Below the pieces are notes generated by a model, which saw nothing but the letters and a program-made list of their open reading frames with translations, did not search any database and was not told the origin of the DNA. The translations under genes were made by a program, and so were the position numbers. 64,000 nucleotides of DNA from positions 930,001 through 994,000 of the forward strand of contig NC_022111.1 of the NCBI RefSeq assembly GCF_000163055.2, in the 5' to 3' direction. Shown piece after piece: positions 34,801 through 43,399 of the stretch (position 1 is its first letter; each line of letters opens with the position of its first letter). Source of the DNA: Prevotella sp. oral taxon 299 str. F0039. GTDB lineage: Bacteria > Bacteroidota > Bacteroidia > Bacteroidales > Bacteroidaceae.

Positions 34801-35105
34801 GATTTTAGTGCGATAGTGTATTCCGATTTGCCTGCAATAATATTCACTGTTTGTGTTTGATAGCCTAAATAACGAACGGTAAAGCTCTTTGTTAGCGAGT
34901 CTACTTTAAGCGTAAAACGACCTTCATAATCGCTAACGCCACCCGTTTCTACTCGTGAACCTGCTTTTGCAACCGAGATAGTTGCCCCTGGAAGCGGGTC
35001 ATTATTTAATTCGGCGTCTACCACAACACCTGTTATTGTGCGCTCTTGTGCATACAATGCCACCGCAACGAACAACAAACAAAATGCTCCTAATAGTCTT
35101 TTCAT
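31842..35105 (-). CDS. SusC/RagA-family TonB-linked outer-membrane transporter
   Basis: A 1087-residue protein with signal peptide (1-19), carboxypeptidase-D-like domain (about 22-105), a TonB-box region, the plug with the SusC signature KIRIRGTASLNGSQEPLWVL, and a C-terminal beta barrel ending in aromatic FIFGINVQF. It imports the substrate bound by SusD, using TonB energy. The gene is intact and lies between the protease and SusD genes in one direction, with gaps of about 70 bp. Confidence 0.95.
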   Translation of the reverse strand: MKRLLGAFCLLFVAVALYAQERTITGVVVDAELNNDPLPGATISVAKAGSRVETGGVSDYEGRFTLKVDSLTKSFTVRYLGYQTQTVNIIAGKSEYTIALKSDAKVVGEVVVTGYQKIDRRKLTASVTSVNISDEKIGAVKSIDQALSGQIAGLSAISSSGAPGAPVKIRIRGTASLNGSQEPLWVLDGMPLEGTDIPNMEDLKDIDNIYQTSIAGVNPADIDNITVLKDAAATAIYGARAANGVIVITTKRGKAGKPNISFSSKFTFSPKSNIDKLNMLNSNEKVNLELELLKSGYSYREGKGDVSKILTSLGELSTFKASGWNALSTNAQEKINQLRNINTNWNDILFRDVFNQEYNLSLSGGSEKANYYTSVGYYDEMGTVKGVKNNRFNLTLKTDYRISNMLKVGASVFANQRKQNSYLTDTNGFTNPVYYSRLANPYTLPFNADGSYVYDTNIQGKEDSSLDFNIFEERANTSNERTDKSLMAIFDAELKINSNLKLTTQFGLQQDAYTLDKYAGENSFAMRKEKLFATYSYPDGKRTFLPTGGMHKMTEAHTSQWTWKAMAEFTKRFNSIHDLELMLGTEVRRLKTTSLYSAAYGYDNRTLTTQPVIFPTEDLARQYPLHSETNLENAYVSWFATGSYTLLSRYTFGASVRWDGSDVFGVAKKYRFLPLYSLSGLWRVSNEPFIQNSSAKKWLSNLALRASYGLQGNIDKNTSPYLIGTFDKVTILPGNVETVIKAETAPNPNLRWEKTANVNLGLDISLFDNIINISADYYYRKSTDLIGTRMLPLETGFASTVINWASMKNQGLELALSTRNIKTKDFTWTTNLNLGFNSNTVLRETVAQNATYPSREGHPVGAIFAYETAGLDAQGYPVFVASDGSKVSAEELLKLNSHGASTLTAEQQRNLYKYMGSTDPKVSGGFINTFEYKDWQLGVNFIFNLGMKVRVRPSYSPATFDRGLNTNRDILNRFTTDNPAGRYAALMNKNVRVPEYIQYSEYNLYSMLDTWVKDNSYWRLQSLRLGYKLPSKLLTKVGVKSASLSLEARNLFAIASNYDNYLDPETMGNPFAQPIPKSFIFGINVQF

Positions 35106-35176
35106 ATTGTTATTTTTATTCTTTGTGATTACTAATATTCTTCTATCGTGTTTTAATGATATTGTTCTTCCGTTTT

Positions 35177-37753
35177 CTACTTAGTCAATCCAAGAGCCGT
35201 TTGAATACGCAGAACAACGTCTTCGTAATGCAATCGAGTTGCAGTATCGGCTGTTGTAATGCGTTGTTTCAATAACTTTAAGATGCGAATAAGCTCTCCT
35301 CGTTTCACACTTATAGCGTCGCTCACTCGTGTTGCCTGTGTTCCAGTCAACTCAATGATGCGTGGAGCCGAGCTCAACTCATTACAACCGAGTTGAAACT
35401 CATCGTTTTCAATAATGTTATTACTTTGATTTAATTTTTTATTTATCTTCACTCCTTCGCTTTCTGCCGCTGCTGTTATGAGCGCATCAACGAAGTTTTT
35501 CTGCAAACTTCTTTGCGAAATAGAGGGCGAAACACCTGCTATTGTTGTTTTAAAAATATGATTATGCAACATATCCATTAGCTCTATCACCGTAAAAGCT
35601 TTGTCTTTGCCGTTGCGCATCTCGTTTTCGAGCATACGAACAAGGCGTGTATTGTCGAGAATATCCCACAAGATGTAGCTTTGTTGATTAACAAGCGAGT
35701 AGGTTGGCGACATCTCTTGCACCCCAATAGGTGTCTTTTTATTTAAATAAGTATAATTACTTATCGGTGTATTAAATAGCCATGGCTGATCGCTTAGCAC
35801 CTCTTTCAACAAGAACTGCACTGCTTTTCGCTGTGTAGACTTCTCAACATAAGAGAAAGTGCGCTTTCCATCGCCCACAATAGTGTTCTCAACATACATT
35901 CCACCCACGTTAGCTAGTACGTGATAGCTATACAAGCTCCATTGAAAAATGATCGACTTATAGAACTTCGACGCCTCATCATAGGTTTGACCTTGCTCTC
36001 CTGTGGTGGTCCAAGAAATGACATTAGGCATAATACGCTTTAAGTTGGCAATACCATAAGATGCCGATTTCATTGCATCATCGCCTAAATCCTCACTTAA
36101 TGAGCGTGGATCGATTGCCGAACGCTGACTTTGCGCCTCGCTATACTGATATTCTTTGCTTCGATGCTGATTGAGAAAGCTATATAATTGGTTCTTTGCT
36201 ACACCCTCATTAGGATACCAACGATAACCCCACTCTATCGCCATAAGATCGTATGGACCAATGTTTGGAGCATTTTTCACCACCTTATCACTTGGTTGTG
36301 CAATGTAATTAAAGCGTGCATAGTCCATAATCGAAGCCGAAGTGCCTCCTATTCTATCTGTAAAGCTACGTGAACGCAACGAATCGGTGGGATAAGCGTT
36401 CGAAGCACGCATGTTATGACGCAATCCAAGCGAATGTCCTACCTCGTGACAAGCCACAAAACGAGCGGCATCACCAATTAAACTATCGGGCAACACCACG
36501 TTTCTTGCAGCAGGATTGCATGCACTTGTTTGCACCATAATCCACTCTTTCAACAAAGAACGTACGTTGTGCCACCAAATAACATCTGCCTTTAAGATCT
36601 CACCTGTGCGTGGATCGATCACATAAGGACCCATTGCGTTTGCCTTTTCTGATGCATCATAGGTTAAAACGCTATACTTCACGTCGTCACCTTCTAACGC
36701 CATGCTATCTGTAAACTCATGAACTACCACCGCATTCTTAAACCCTGCACGCTCAAAAGCTTTGTTCCAATCGAGTATTCCCTTTTTAATATAGGGCAAA
36801 AGGTTGGTTGGAACGGCATGATCAATATAGAATTCGATGGGTTTTACAGGCTCAACCAACTCGCCACGCATATAAGCTGCAGTGTCTTTAGGCTCTAATC
36901 GCCAACGAGTGATATAGTTCTTGGTTTCCACTTCGGGCTGATTGTCGCCATAGTGCAATCTACTTGTTGTGAAATAACCCACACGCTGATTCTCTAAACG
37001 ACCCATCATAGGGCGAACAGGTAACAAAATGAGTGATGTACTCACCACAATTGTGATATTTGTTTTGCTTTTTCCTTCGTGAACAATGGTACTTAACTCT
37101 GAGGTTGCAGCCACATTATTGTCGAATGCCTTTATGTTTAGAATGCGAGAAAGATCGCTATTGGCACTGGTTCCTAAGTTAATGAGGTTGAAAACATCGT
37201 TCAAACACTCGTCTTTACCATTAAACAAGTTAGTAACTTTCACCACTACCGAAGCCGAATCTTTACTAACAGCCTCGATTTTTAGGCTTGCAATCAACGG
37301 ATTGATATAGTTATCTTTCACCGAAGGTGCCATTGCATAAAAGCTATACACCTCTGGTGTGAGTCGTTGTTCACGGATATTGAGTTTGTTTAAGCCCTTT
37401 TCCCACTCAAACTTAATGGTTTTATTCTCGTAATTAATACCCTTATTCACTCCCGCTTCGTTCAATTCTTCGGGAACTTGAAGTAGCTTATTCGACACAA
37501 GAATCTCTCTTCCGATAAGTGCTTTGGGAATTTCTAAATAATAATCGTTCTCTTTTTGAATAACACCCATCAAGCCTTTAATAGCCATAGTGTCTCTTCC
37601 AACGAGCTTATTATAATTGCTTTGAACGCTTTTTGTGGTTTCTTTCTTGTCTTTTTTGCTACCAAACCAACTCTTTGCAGATACATTTTGAGATAAAGTT
37701 GGTATACAAAAAAGAAAGGAAAGGAATAGAATTTGCTTTTTTATCATCATCAT
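35177..37753 (-). CDS. Secreted zinc-dependent metalloprotease (metzincin type)
   Basis: An 858-residue protein with an N-terminal signal peptide (LFLSFLFCIPTLSQNVSA). The zinc site is HEVGHSLGLRH (HExxHxxGxxH), and the Met-turn is in SIMDYARF. The N- and C-terminal flanking regions match the DUF5117/DUF5118/DUF4953 type of Bacteroidetes metalloproteases. Three ATG codons occur in a row at the start. It lies 71 bp upstream of the SusC-like gene in the same direction, so it probably degrades the protein whose fragments the SusC/D pair takes up. Confidence 0.9.
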   Translation of the reverse strand: MMMIKKQILFLSFLFCIPTLSQNVSAKSWFGSKKDKKETTKSVQSNYNKLVGRDTMAIKGLMGVIQKENDYYLEIPKALIGREILVSNKLLQVPEELNEAGVNKGINYENKTIKFEWEKGLNKLNIREQRLTPEVYSFYAMAPSVKDNYINPLIASLKIEAVSKDSASVVVKVTNLFNGKDECLNDVFNLINLGTSANSDLSRILNIKAFDNNVAATSELSTIVHEGKSKTNITIVVSTSLILLPVRPMMGRLENQRVGYFTTSRLHYGDNQPEVETKNYITRWRLEPKDTAAYMRGELVEPVKPIEFYIDHAVPTNLLPYIKKGILDWNKAFERAGFKNAVVVHEFTDSMALEGDDVKYSVLTYDASEKANAMGPYVIDPRTGEILKADVIWWHNVRSLLKEWIMVQTSACNPAARNVVLPDSLIGDAARFVACHEVGHSLGLRHNMRASNAYPTDSLRSRSFTDRIGGTSASIMDYARFNYIAQPSDKVVKNAPNIGPYDLMAIEWGYRWYPNEGVAKNQLYSFLNQHRSKEYQYSEAQSQRSAIDPRSLSEDLGDDAMKSASYGIANLKRIMPNVISWTTTGEQGQTYDEASKFYKSIIFQWSLYSYHVLANVGGMYVENTIVGDGKRTFSYVEKSTQRKAVQFLLKEVLSDQPWLFNTPISNYTYLNKKTPIGVQEMSPTYSLVNQQSYILWDILDNTRLVRMLENEMRNGKDKAFTVIELMDMLHNHIFKTTIAGVSPSISQRSLQKNFVDALITAAAESEGVKINKKLNQSNNIIENDEFQLGCNELSSAPRIIELTGTQATRVSDAISVKRGELIRILKLLKQRITTADTATRLHYEDVVLRIQTALGLTK

Positions 37754-37976
37754 TTGAATATTATCTTGTCACAATCTTGTATAATAGATTACAATATTAC
37801 AGCTTACAAAATTACTGCTTTTTTCTGATTTATATTGTGTTAGCAATTTAGTTTTTGCGTTATTTCTTTCAAATTGAAATTATTTTGACCTCTTTCAAGC
37901 TGTTTTATCACCGCAAAATGCCTGCGTTCTACTTTTTTTGTTATACCATTCAAAATCAATATATTGCAATATTAAA

Positions 37977-38064
37977 AATAAACTCAATGCTTTTAATGTG
38001 TAATAGCAATGTTTTTAGCTTGCAAAAGCATTGAGATTAGAGTACAAAAGTAATACTTTTGCTT
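37977..38064. repeat. 22-bp repeat array C (four units)
   Basis: Units begin at 37977, 37999, 38021 and 38043, with cores CTCAATGCTTTTAATG, TAATAGCAATGTTTTTA, CAAAAGCATTGAGATTA and CAAAAGTAATACTTTTG. A possible fifth, degraded unit precedes the first. Confidence 0.85.
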
Positions 38065-38112
38065 TTAAGCTACTATCTACTTGATTTTAAGAGGATTTCA
38101 GTTCTTCTTCAG

Positions 38113-38286
38113 TTAAAAAGAGATTGAATGAAAAGAAGGAGGATAATGAATATTTATTCTGCCCTCGAACGATAGTAAGACGGAGACTTTTGTAGAGCCA
38201 TCTCCATCAATAGGGGTTGCATCTGCATCAAATTCATTCTCCATTATACGAACAAACCCATACTCACCGCATAATACGGAAGAGAA
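38113..38286 (-). pseudogene. Possible remnant of a decayed gene (57 codons, no start codon)
   Basis: On the minus strand a stop-to-stop frame reads 57 residues with protein-like composition, including EYGFVRIMENEFDADAT, GDGSTKVSVLLSFEGRI and a plausible end. It has no suitable start codon or ribosome binding site. I do not recognise the family. It may be a chance open frame; the strong acidic/hydrophobic alternation is the only reason to record it. Confidence 0.3.
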
Positions 38287-38358
38287 TTAAGCGGCAAATC
38301 TTTTCATAATTAGGCAAACATTCCTATCTTTGCATATAACAATCATACTCAAAGCGAC

Positions 38359-39369
38359 ATGAAAGAAAGCTCACAAATCGACGTTGCCGTATTACTTATC
38401 TTCTTTAATCGCCCTGAAAAGTTTAAAGAAGTGTTTGCTCAAGTGCAGAAAGCCAAACCCTCGAAGCTCTTTCTTTATCAAGACGGAGCACGACATTCGG
38501 GTGATATTGAGGGCATAGAAGCATGCAGAAACATTGCGAGCGAGATTGATTGGGAGTGCGAAGTGCATCAACTTTATCAAGAAAAGAACTATGGTTGCGA
38601 CCCTTCTGAATTCATTGCACAGCGTTGGGCGTTCTCAATGGTAGACAAATGCATCGTTATAGAAGACGACGACGTGCCCTCGTTAGCGTTCTTTCATTTT
38701 TGTAAAAGCATGCTCGACAAGTATGAAAACGACCCTCGAGTGTGGATGATTGCAGGCTTTAATGCTGAAGAAAAGACCGAGGATATAGCGCAAGACTATT
38801 TCTTTACGTCTATATTCTCAATATGGGGCTGGGCTTCTTGGCGTCGTGTTATTGACCAATGGGACGAACATTACACCTTTTTAGATAATAAAGAGTCGCT
38901 TAACTTACTCACTCATTTGGTGAAAGAACGCAATGTTCGCAACGATTTCTTAGCCATGTGTCACCGCCATAAGCAAACAGGTAAGGCACACTACGAAACC
39001 ATTTTCTGGGCATCGATGTTGCTCAACAACGGCTTAGCCATTATGCCTACACTTAATTTGGTGAACAACATTGGTGTAACAAGCGATTCAACGCACTTCA
39101 CAGGATCAACAAACACACTGCCAAAGGGCATTAGAAAGATGTTCACCATGCAACGATTCGAACCAAAGAGCTTCGACAATCACCCCCAATACATCATAGA
39201 ACACACAGCATATAAAGATCGCATTTATCGTATGAACGCATGGAACAACCCTGCAATAAAGGTAAAATATAGCTTAGAAGAATTGTGGTTGAACTTGCAA
39301 CGTGGTAATTTCTCGACTATTAAGAATGCTCTTTCCAAGCGAATTAAAAAGTGGTTGAAAATAAATTGA
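38359..39369 (+). CDS. GT-A fold glycosyltransferase (HlpA/hemolysin-associated type)
   Basis: A 336-residue cytoplasmic glycosyltransferase-like protein. The N-terminal strand VAVLLIFFNRPEKFKEVF, the LFLYQDGAR segment and the metal-binding region IVIEDDDVPS are those of a GT-A nucleotide-sugar enzyme. IWGWASWRR is typical of the subgroup sometimes called HlpA-like. It probably adds a sugar in surface polysaccharide or lipopolysaccharide synthesis, but it stands alone without other glycan genes. The C-terminal end is basic. Confidence 0.8.
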   Translation: MKESSQIDVAVLLIFFNRPEKFKEVFAQVQKAKPSKLFLYQDGARHSGDIEGIEACRNIASEIDWECEVHQLYQEKNYGCDPSEFIAQRWAFSMVDKCIVIEDDDVPSLAFFHFCKSMLDKYENDPRVWMIAGFNAEEKTEDIAQDYFFTSIFSIWGWASWRRVIDQWDEHYTFLDNKESLNLLTHLVKERNVRNDFLAMCHRHKQTGKAHYETIFWASMLLNNGLAIMPTLNLVNNIGVTSDSTHFTGSTNTLPKGIRKMFTMQRFEPKSFDNHPQYIIEHTAYKDRIYRMNAWNNPAIKVKYSLEELWLNLQRGNFSTIKNALSKRIKKWLKIN

Positions 39370-39436
39370 AACATCTTTACCTATTCGACTTCGTCCTTTA
39401 GGACCATAACACTAGATATCTTTATTTTGAATAATC

Positions 39437-39479
39437 ATTCTTTTAGAGCTCAACCTCACATAATTCTCTCTAAAAGAAT
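39437..39479. terminator. Hairpin downstream of the glycosyltransferase gene
   Basis: ATTCTTTTAGAG (39437-39448) and CTCTAAAAGAAT (39468-39479) form a perfect 12-bp stem, 67 bp after the stop codon. No direct T tract follows, so its role as a terminator is only likely. Confidence 0.5.
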
Positions 39480-39649
39480 CGGTATTTCATTTTCTTTTTC
39501 CATAAAAATTAGGTCTAGAAGGGCATCATTTTATACCACATTAAAATAAGAATACAGATATAAGAGAATGCGCTTTGCCATGAAAAAAAAGGCTGATAAA
39601 AACAAGAGGACATTAAGGATTGTTTGAATTTTGCCTACCATTAAGAGAT

Positions 39650-39863
39650 GAAAGCGACAGATTCCAAGAAGGAAAATGCCGCTTTCGGTGTTTAACATGA
39701 TATGTTAAATGTCTTCAGAACATCGAATCTAAAGTATTATCTCTTTCGAGTTGTCCTACGAATAAGACTCTTTATTTAGCTACATTAGTAGCCCTTGCTT
39801 TTCAATTCGATGTCGTCGAGATCTCGATTTATTAAGAGTTGCAGGACTGATTACCTGCTTTTT
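39650..39863 (+). ncRNA. Possible small RNA with three hairpins and a terminator
   Basis: GAAAGCG/CGCTTTC (39650-39656 with 39680-39686) is followed by TTTAACAT/ATGTTAAA (39691-39698 with 39702-39709). Further on, GCAGG/CCTGC (39841-39845 with 39854-39858) runs directly into TTTTT. The last is an intrinsic terminator on the plus strand with no protein gene in front of it. No known RNA family was recognised and no clear promoter was found, so this is a hypothesis. Confidence 0.3.
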
Positions 39864-40660
39864 GTTTTTCAAATCAACTGTTCATCACAGTATTTCTATC
39901 ATTTAGCCAATCATTCATCTTTCTTTTTCAATATCGTTTCATGAAATTTGAATAATGATAGCATTACTTTCATAATCCAAAATCAAATGAAACAAGATAT
40001 AATAAGTCTTTAACGATATTTTTTCCTCATGTTTTTCTCATCTAAACTAAAAGTCTTTGCCATCTTTGTTAATACCTTTCTATAACGAAAATGTATTCTA
40101 TTGGCATAGAAGCATTGTTTAATGAGGATATAAGAACATTGTATTTTTAAAACAAAAACATATCCGATGCAATGCAAGAGGTGTCTGTTTAACTCACAAA
40201 CACAATAATGGTCAAGATAAACAATTGCGTTTTCAGGTGTCTACGTAAAGGTTTTTTGGCTTTATTATATGCTTTGTTTTATTTTTTCTACAAGCTTTAT
40301 CAAAACAAAAAGTTTTGCAAAAGCACCTCTTTAATTTATGTTTTACGCCTTAGTTTTGCCCTCTAAAAAAACTGAAGCATTACTTTTGGCATTCAACAAA
40401 TATTGTTTTGTATACAAATTCTATTTAAAACAAAAGGCACATAGCTCTGTTTTTAATCAAGAGTCTGTGTGTTTCATGATGATTTTTACTTGTTTTTACT
40501 GCCTTTTTATGTCCTTTCGATATCAATTTTTACAAAGATAAAAAATAATAAGTATACAAAACAATTTTTATTTACATTATTTTAGCATTTATATATTATT
40601 TAATTTATCGTCATATATTTTTGCTATTTAAGTGTAATTTGCAAATACTCTAAACATATC

Positions 40661-40704
40661 AATGTAAAAGCATTATATTAAGAGATAATATAAGCATTTT
40701 TAGA
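40661..40704. repeat. 22-bp repeat array K (two units)
   Basis: Units at 40661 and 40683 with cores GTAAAAGCATTATATTA and ATATAAGCATTTTTAG. Further degraded units of the same family lie at 40103-40146. Confidence 0.55.
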
Positions 40705-40915
40705 AAGACTTTTTTAAGCTTAAATTGAGAGCTAAACAACAATAAAGATCCATATAAGAGGGTAAAAATATAAACGTATATTAACAATATTGGTTTAACA
40801 ATTAAAGAGACAAGACTATATATTCACACTTATATTTTAGATATTATCACACTTTTTATTTCATCATTCACCCTCTTTAAATTATCTTTGCACAGAATAA
40901 TATATAAGAAATAAA

Positions 40916-42577
40916 ATGGAATGGCTTAATGGTTTATTCACCATACACTCTGCACTTCAAACAATAGTTGTACTCTCTTTAATATGTTGCGTGGGTATAA
41001 TACTTGGCAGAATACGCATAAAAGGCATCTCATTAGGTGTTGCTTTTGTGTTCTTTACAGGTATTATTGCAGGGAACTTTCATCTATCTATCAACGAAGA
41101 AATGCTCAATTATGCCGAAACTTTTGGCTTAGTGTTATTCGTTTACACCCTTGGTTTATATGTTGGTCCTAACTTTTTAGGTTCATTACGACACGAAGGG
41201 GTGTCACTTAACCTGTGGAGTTTAGCCATAATCATTGCAGGTACGACACTAACTGTGGTTCTTTGGAAGCTAACAGGCATACACATCGGAACCATGACGG
41301 GTATTCTTAGCGGTGCAGTAACCAACACTCCAGCCTTAGGAGCAGCTCAACAAGCTCTCGAACACTTAGGGGTTCCAAGTAAAAGTATGGCTCTTAGTTG
41401 TGCTGTAACCTATCCCTTTGGTGTTATTGGTGTCATATTTGGACTCATTCTCCTTCGCAAATGGTTCGTAAAGCCTCATCATCTCACAAGTCATTCTCAT
41501 GCAGATGAAGATCATACTTATATCGCTCAATTTGAAATTACAAATGAAAAACTTCACGAAAAGAAACTTATAGAGATAGGACAAATGACCACTCATAAGT
41601 TCATTGTATCGAGAATATGGCGTAAAGGACAACCTATTGTACCTCGTTCACGTGTTGAGCTAATGCTAGGTGATAATGTTTTGGTAGCAACAACTGACAA
41701 AGACGTTGATATTTTAACCGCTCTTTTCGGCAAAAAGATCAATACCGACTGGAATAAAGAGAAGATAGATTGGGATCATATCGATACAAAACTAGAGTCA
41801 AAGGTGGTTGTTCTCACCCGAGGAGCATTGAATGGAAAGAAGTTAGGCAGTCTTCATTTGCGCAATATATACGATGTTAACGTCAGTAGAGTGATACGTG
41901 GAGATATCAAACTACTTGCAACTCCAAACCTAAGACTACAATATGGCGACCGACTTACTATCGTTGGAGAACACGAAGCGCTTAATCGTGTAGAGCGATT
42001 TGTGGGTAATGCAGTAAAAACTCTTAGCGAACCGAATCTCGGTGCCATATTCCTTGGAATCATATTAGGACTCGCTTTGGGAACTATTCCTATCTACTTG
42101 CCTGGCATGAGTGCCCCTGTTCGACTTGGAATAGCAGGTGGTCCAATCGTAATGGGCATCATCATGGGAGCCCTTTGCCCTCGTCTTCACATCATTTCTT
42201 ACACCACTCGAAGTGCATCTTTAATGCTTCGACAAATGGGTTTATCGCTATATCTGGCTTGTTTGGGCTTAGATGCAGGCGGAGAGTTCCTCAATACGGT
42301 AATGAGACCAGAGGGATTGCTTTGGCTTTTGCTTGGAGCTGTATTAACAATGGTACCGATATTAATTATAGGGGCAATTGCTTTAAAACTCAAGAAGTTC
42401 GATTTTGGTTCGGTATGCGGTATCACTTGTGGTGCAATGGCTAACCCAATGGCTCTAACTTACGCCACTGACACCATCGAAGGCGACACACCTGCCGTGA
42501 GTTATGCCACTGTTTACCCCCTAGGAATGTTCATTCGAGTAATCATTGCACAAATTCTTGTAATGTTTTTAGCATAA
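40916..42577 (+). CDS. YidE/AspT-family transporter with two RCK_C domains
   Basis: A 553-residue inner-membrane protein with two sets of about five transmembrane helices separated by two TrkA-C (RCK_C) domains (about residues 195-370). This is the layout of the aspartate:alanine exchanger family. The repeated signatures TGILSGAVTNTPALGAAQQAL (given here as GAVTNTPALGAAQQAL) and CGAMANPMALTYA mark the two halves. The length equals that of YidE. The substrate is unknown. An in-frame decayed hydrolase tail follows directly after the TAA stop. Confidence 0.9.
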   Translation: MEWLNGLFTIHSALQTIVVLSLICCVGIILGRIRIKGISLGVAFVFFTGIIAGNFHLSINEEMLNYAETFGLVLFVYTLGLYVGPNFLGSLRHEGVSLNLWSLAIIIAGTTLTVVLWKLTGIHIGTMTGILSGAVTNTPALGAAQQALEHLGVPSKSMALSCAVTYPFGVIGVIFGLILLRKWFVKPHHLTSHSHADEDHTYIAQFEITNEKLHEKKLIEIGQMTTHKFIVSRIWRKGQPIVPRSRVELMLGDNVLVATTDKDVDILTALFGKKINTDWNKEKIDWDHIDTKLESKVVVLTRGALNGKKLGSLHLRNIYDVNVSRVIRGDIKLLATPNLRLQYGDRLTIVGEHEALNRVERFVGNAVKTLSEPNLGAIFLGIILGLALGTIPIYLPGMSAPVRLGIAGGPIVMGIIMGALCPRLHIISYTTRSASLMLRQMGLSLYLACLGLDAGGEFLNTVMRPEGLLWLLLGAVLTMVPILIIGAIALKLKKFDFGSVCGITCGAMANPMALTYATDTIEGDTPAVSYATVYPLGMFIRVIIAQILVMFLA

Positions 42578-42817
42578 AATCAGACTGCAAAGGTTATTCT
42601 TTGCATTTCACCTCGATATGGAACAAGTCCTAATGGCGACCTCGATCCTATTATAAAATTGGCAAAAGAGGAGCAAGTTCCATTGCTGAACCACTACACC
42701 GACAAACGTTTTACAACGAAAAAAGAATACTTTAAAGATTCATTTCACCTTAACCATACTGGTGCAACAGCATATACAAAGATGATTGCAAGTGAAATAA
42801 AACCGCTATTAAAGTGA
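42578..42817 (+). pseudogene. C-terminal fragment of an SGNH/GDSL-family hydrolase
   Basis: Directly after the transporter stop codon, in the same frame, 79 codons read through to a TGA without interruption and without a start codon. The reading contains VILCISPRYGTSPNG and ends with the SGNH block V motif FKDSFHLNHTGATAYT, where the Asp and His of the catalytic site would be. The N-terminal two thirds of such an enzyme are missing. It is best read as the remains of a hydrolase gene deleted up to the transporter stop. Confidence 0.75.
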
Positions 42818-42844
42818 TTTAATTATATTTTTACCATACAAAAG

Positions 42845-42887
42845 AAAAGAGAGGGACAATCCTTAAAGGGTTTATTCCTCTCTTTTT
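42845..42887 (+). terminator. Intrinsic terminator after the transporter and hydrolase remnant
   Basis: AAAAGAGAGG (42845-42854) pairs with CCTCTCTTTT (42877-42886), a 10-bp stem ending in a T run. It probably served the now decayed hydrolase gene and ends the transporter transcript today. Confidence 0.8.
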
Positions 42888-43399
42888 CGTATCTATAAAG
42901 GTTGGTTTTCATCTGCTCTTCACACCTATTCTTATTTCGTACCTCACTTATTAGCCATTCTTTCTTCTTTTCTCTACCTCCTTATATCCAAATTCAAACA
43001 TCCACCTTTCCTTTTAAACAACATCCTCAACATTCTTCTGCCTACTTTTACAAAACATTGCGTTGTAAAAGCTATGAAAATGCAATATAAAAGCAATGAG
43101 ATTACAATAGAATATCAATGCTTTTACCACCCAAAAGCATTGAGTTACAATTTTAATAAAAACGAAACTGAAATATTATTATATGAAACTATTTTAAGTC
43201 AAATACATATATTTTTATTCAAAAGAAGATGTTTTTCGATAAATTTATCGTAACTTTGCAACATAAACATTGAGAAGATTATAATTAATAAGGTAAAAAG
43301 AATTAGTTAAAGTCGCATACAAAAAGGGCACACACTTTATTTTTGGTGCTAAAAACAATTAGTTCGTGGCTTTAATTACAAGTAAAAAAAAGAAAATTT
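42888..43399. other. Gene-free region with repeat array D and a -7 box
   Basis: About 510 bp holding array D (43064-43151) and TAACTTTG at 43251-43258, a -7 box for the T9SS-exported protein. The leader of that gene would be about 135 nt. No gene is credible. Confidence 0.6.
43064..43151. repeat. 22-bp repeat array D (four units)
   Basis: Units begin at 43064, 43086, 43108 and 43130. Cores are GTAAAAGCTATGAAAAT, ATAAAAGCAATGAGATT, ATATCAATGCTTTTA and CCAAAAGCATTGAGTTA. A partial unit (ACAAAACATTGCG) precedes it. Confidence 0.85.

Larger units (their letters stand above)
37754..38358. other. Divergent intergenic region with repeat array and a possible gene remnant
   Basis: 605 bp between the protease and glycosyltransferase genes. 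It contains a -7 box for the protease (TAATTTTG, minus strand, 37807-37814), repeat array C, a 57-codon open remnant (38113-38286, minus) and a -7 box for the glycosyltransferase (TATCTTTG, 38325-38332). Confidence 0.55.
39370..40915. other. 1.5 kb gene-free region with hairpins and degraded 22-bp repeats
   Basis: The longest non-coding stretch in the window, very AT-rich especially from 39.9 kb on. Its first half holds several hairpins (39437-39479, 39650-39686, 39691-39709, 39841-39863). The second half holds degraded 22-bp units (40103-40146 and 40661-40704). A 67-codon frame at 40338-40541 looks random. A -7 box (TATCTTTG, 40883-40890) serves the following transporter gene. Confidence 0.6.

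Noticed and set aside
40338..40541. 67-codon open frame in the large gene-free region
   Set aside because: Random hydrophobic composition, no ribosome binding site and no neighbouring promoter.
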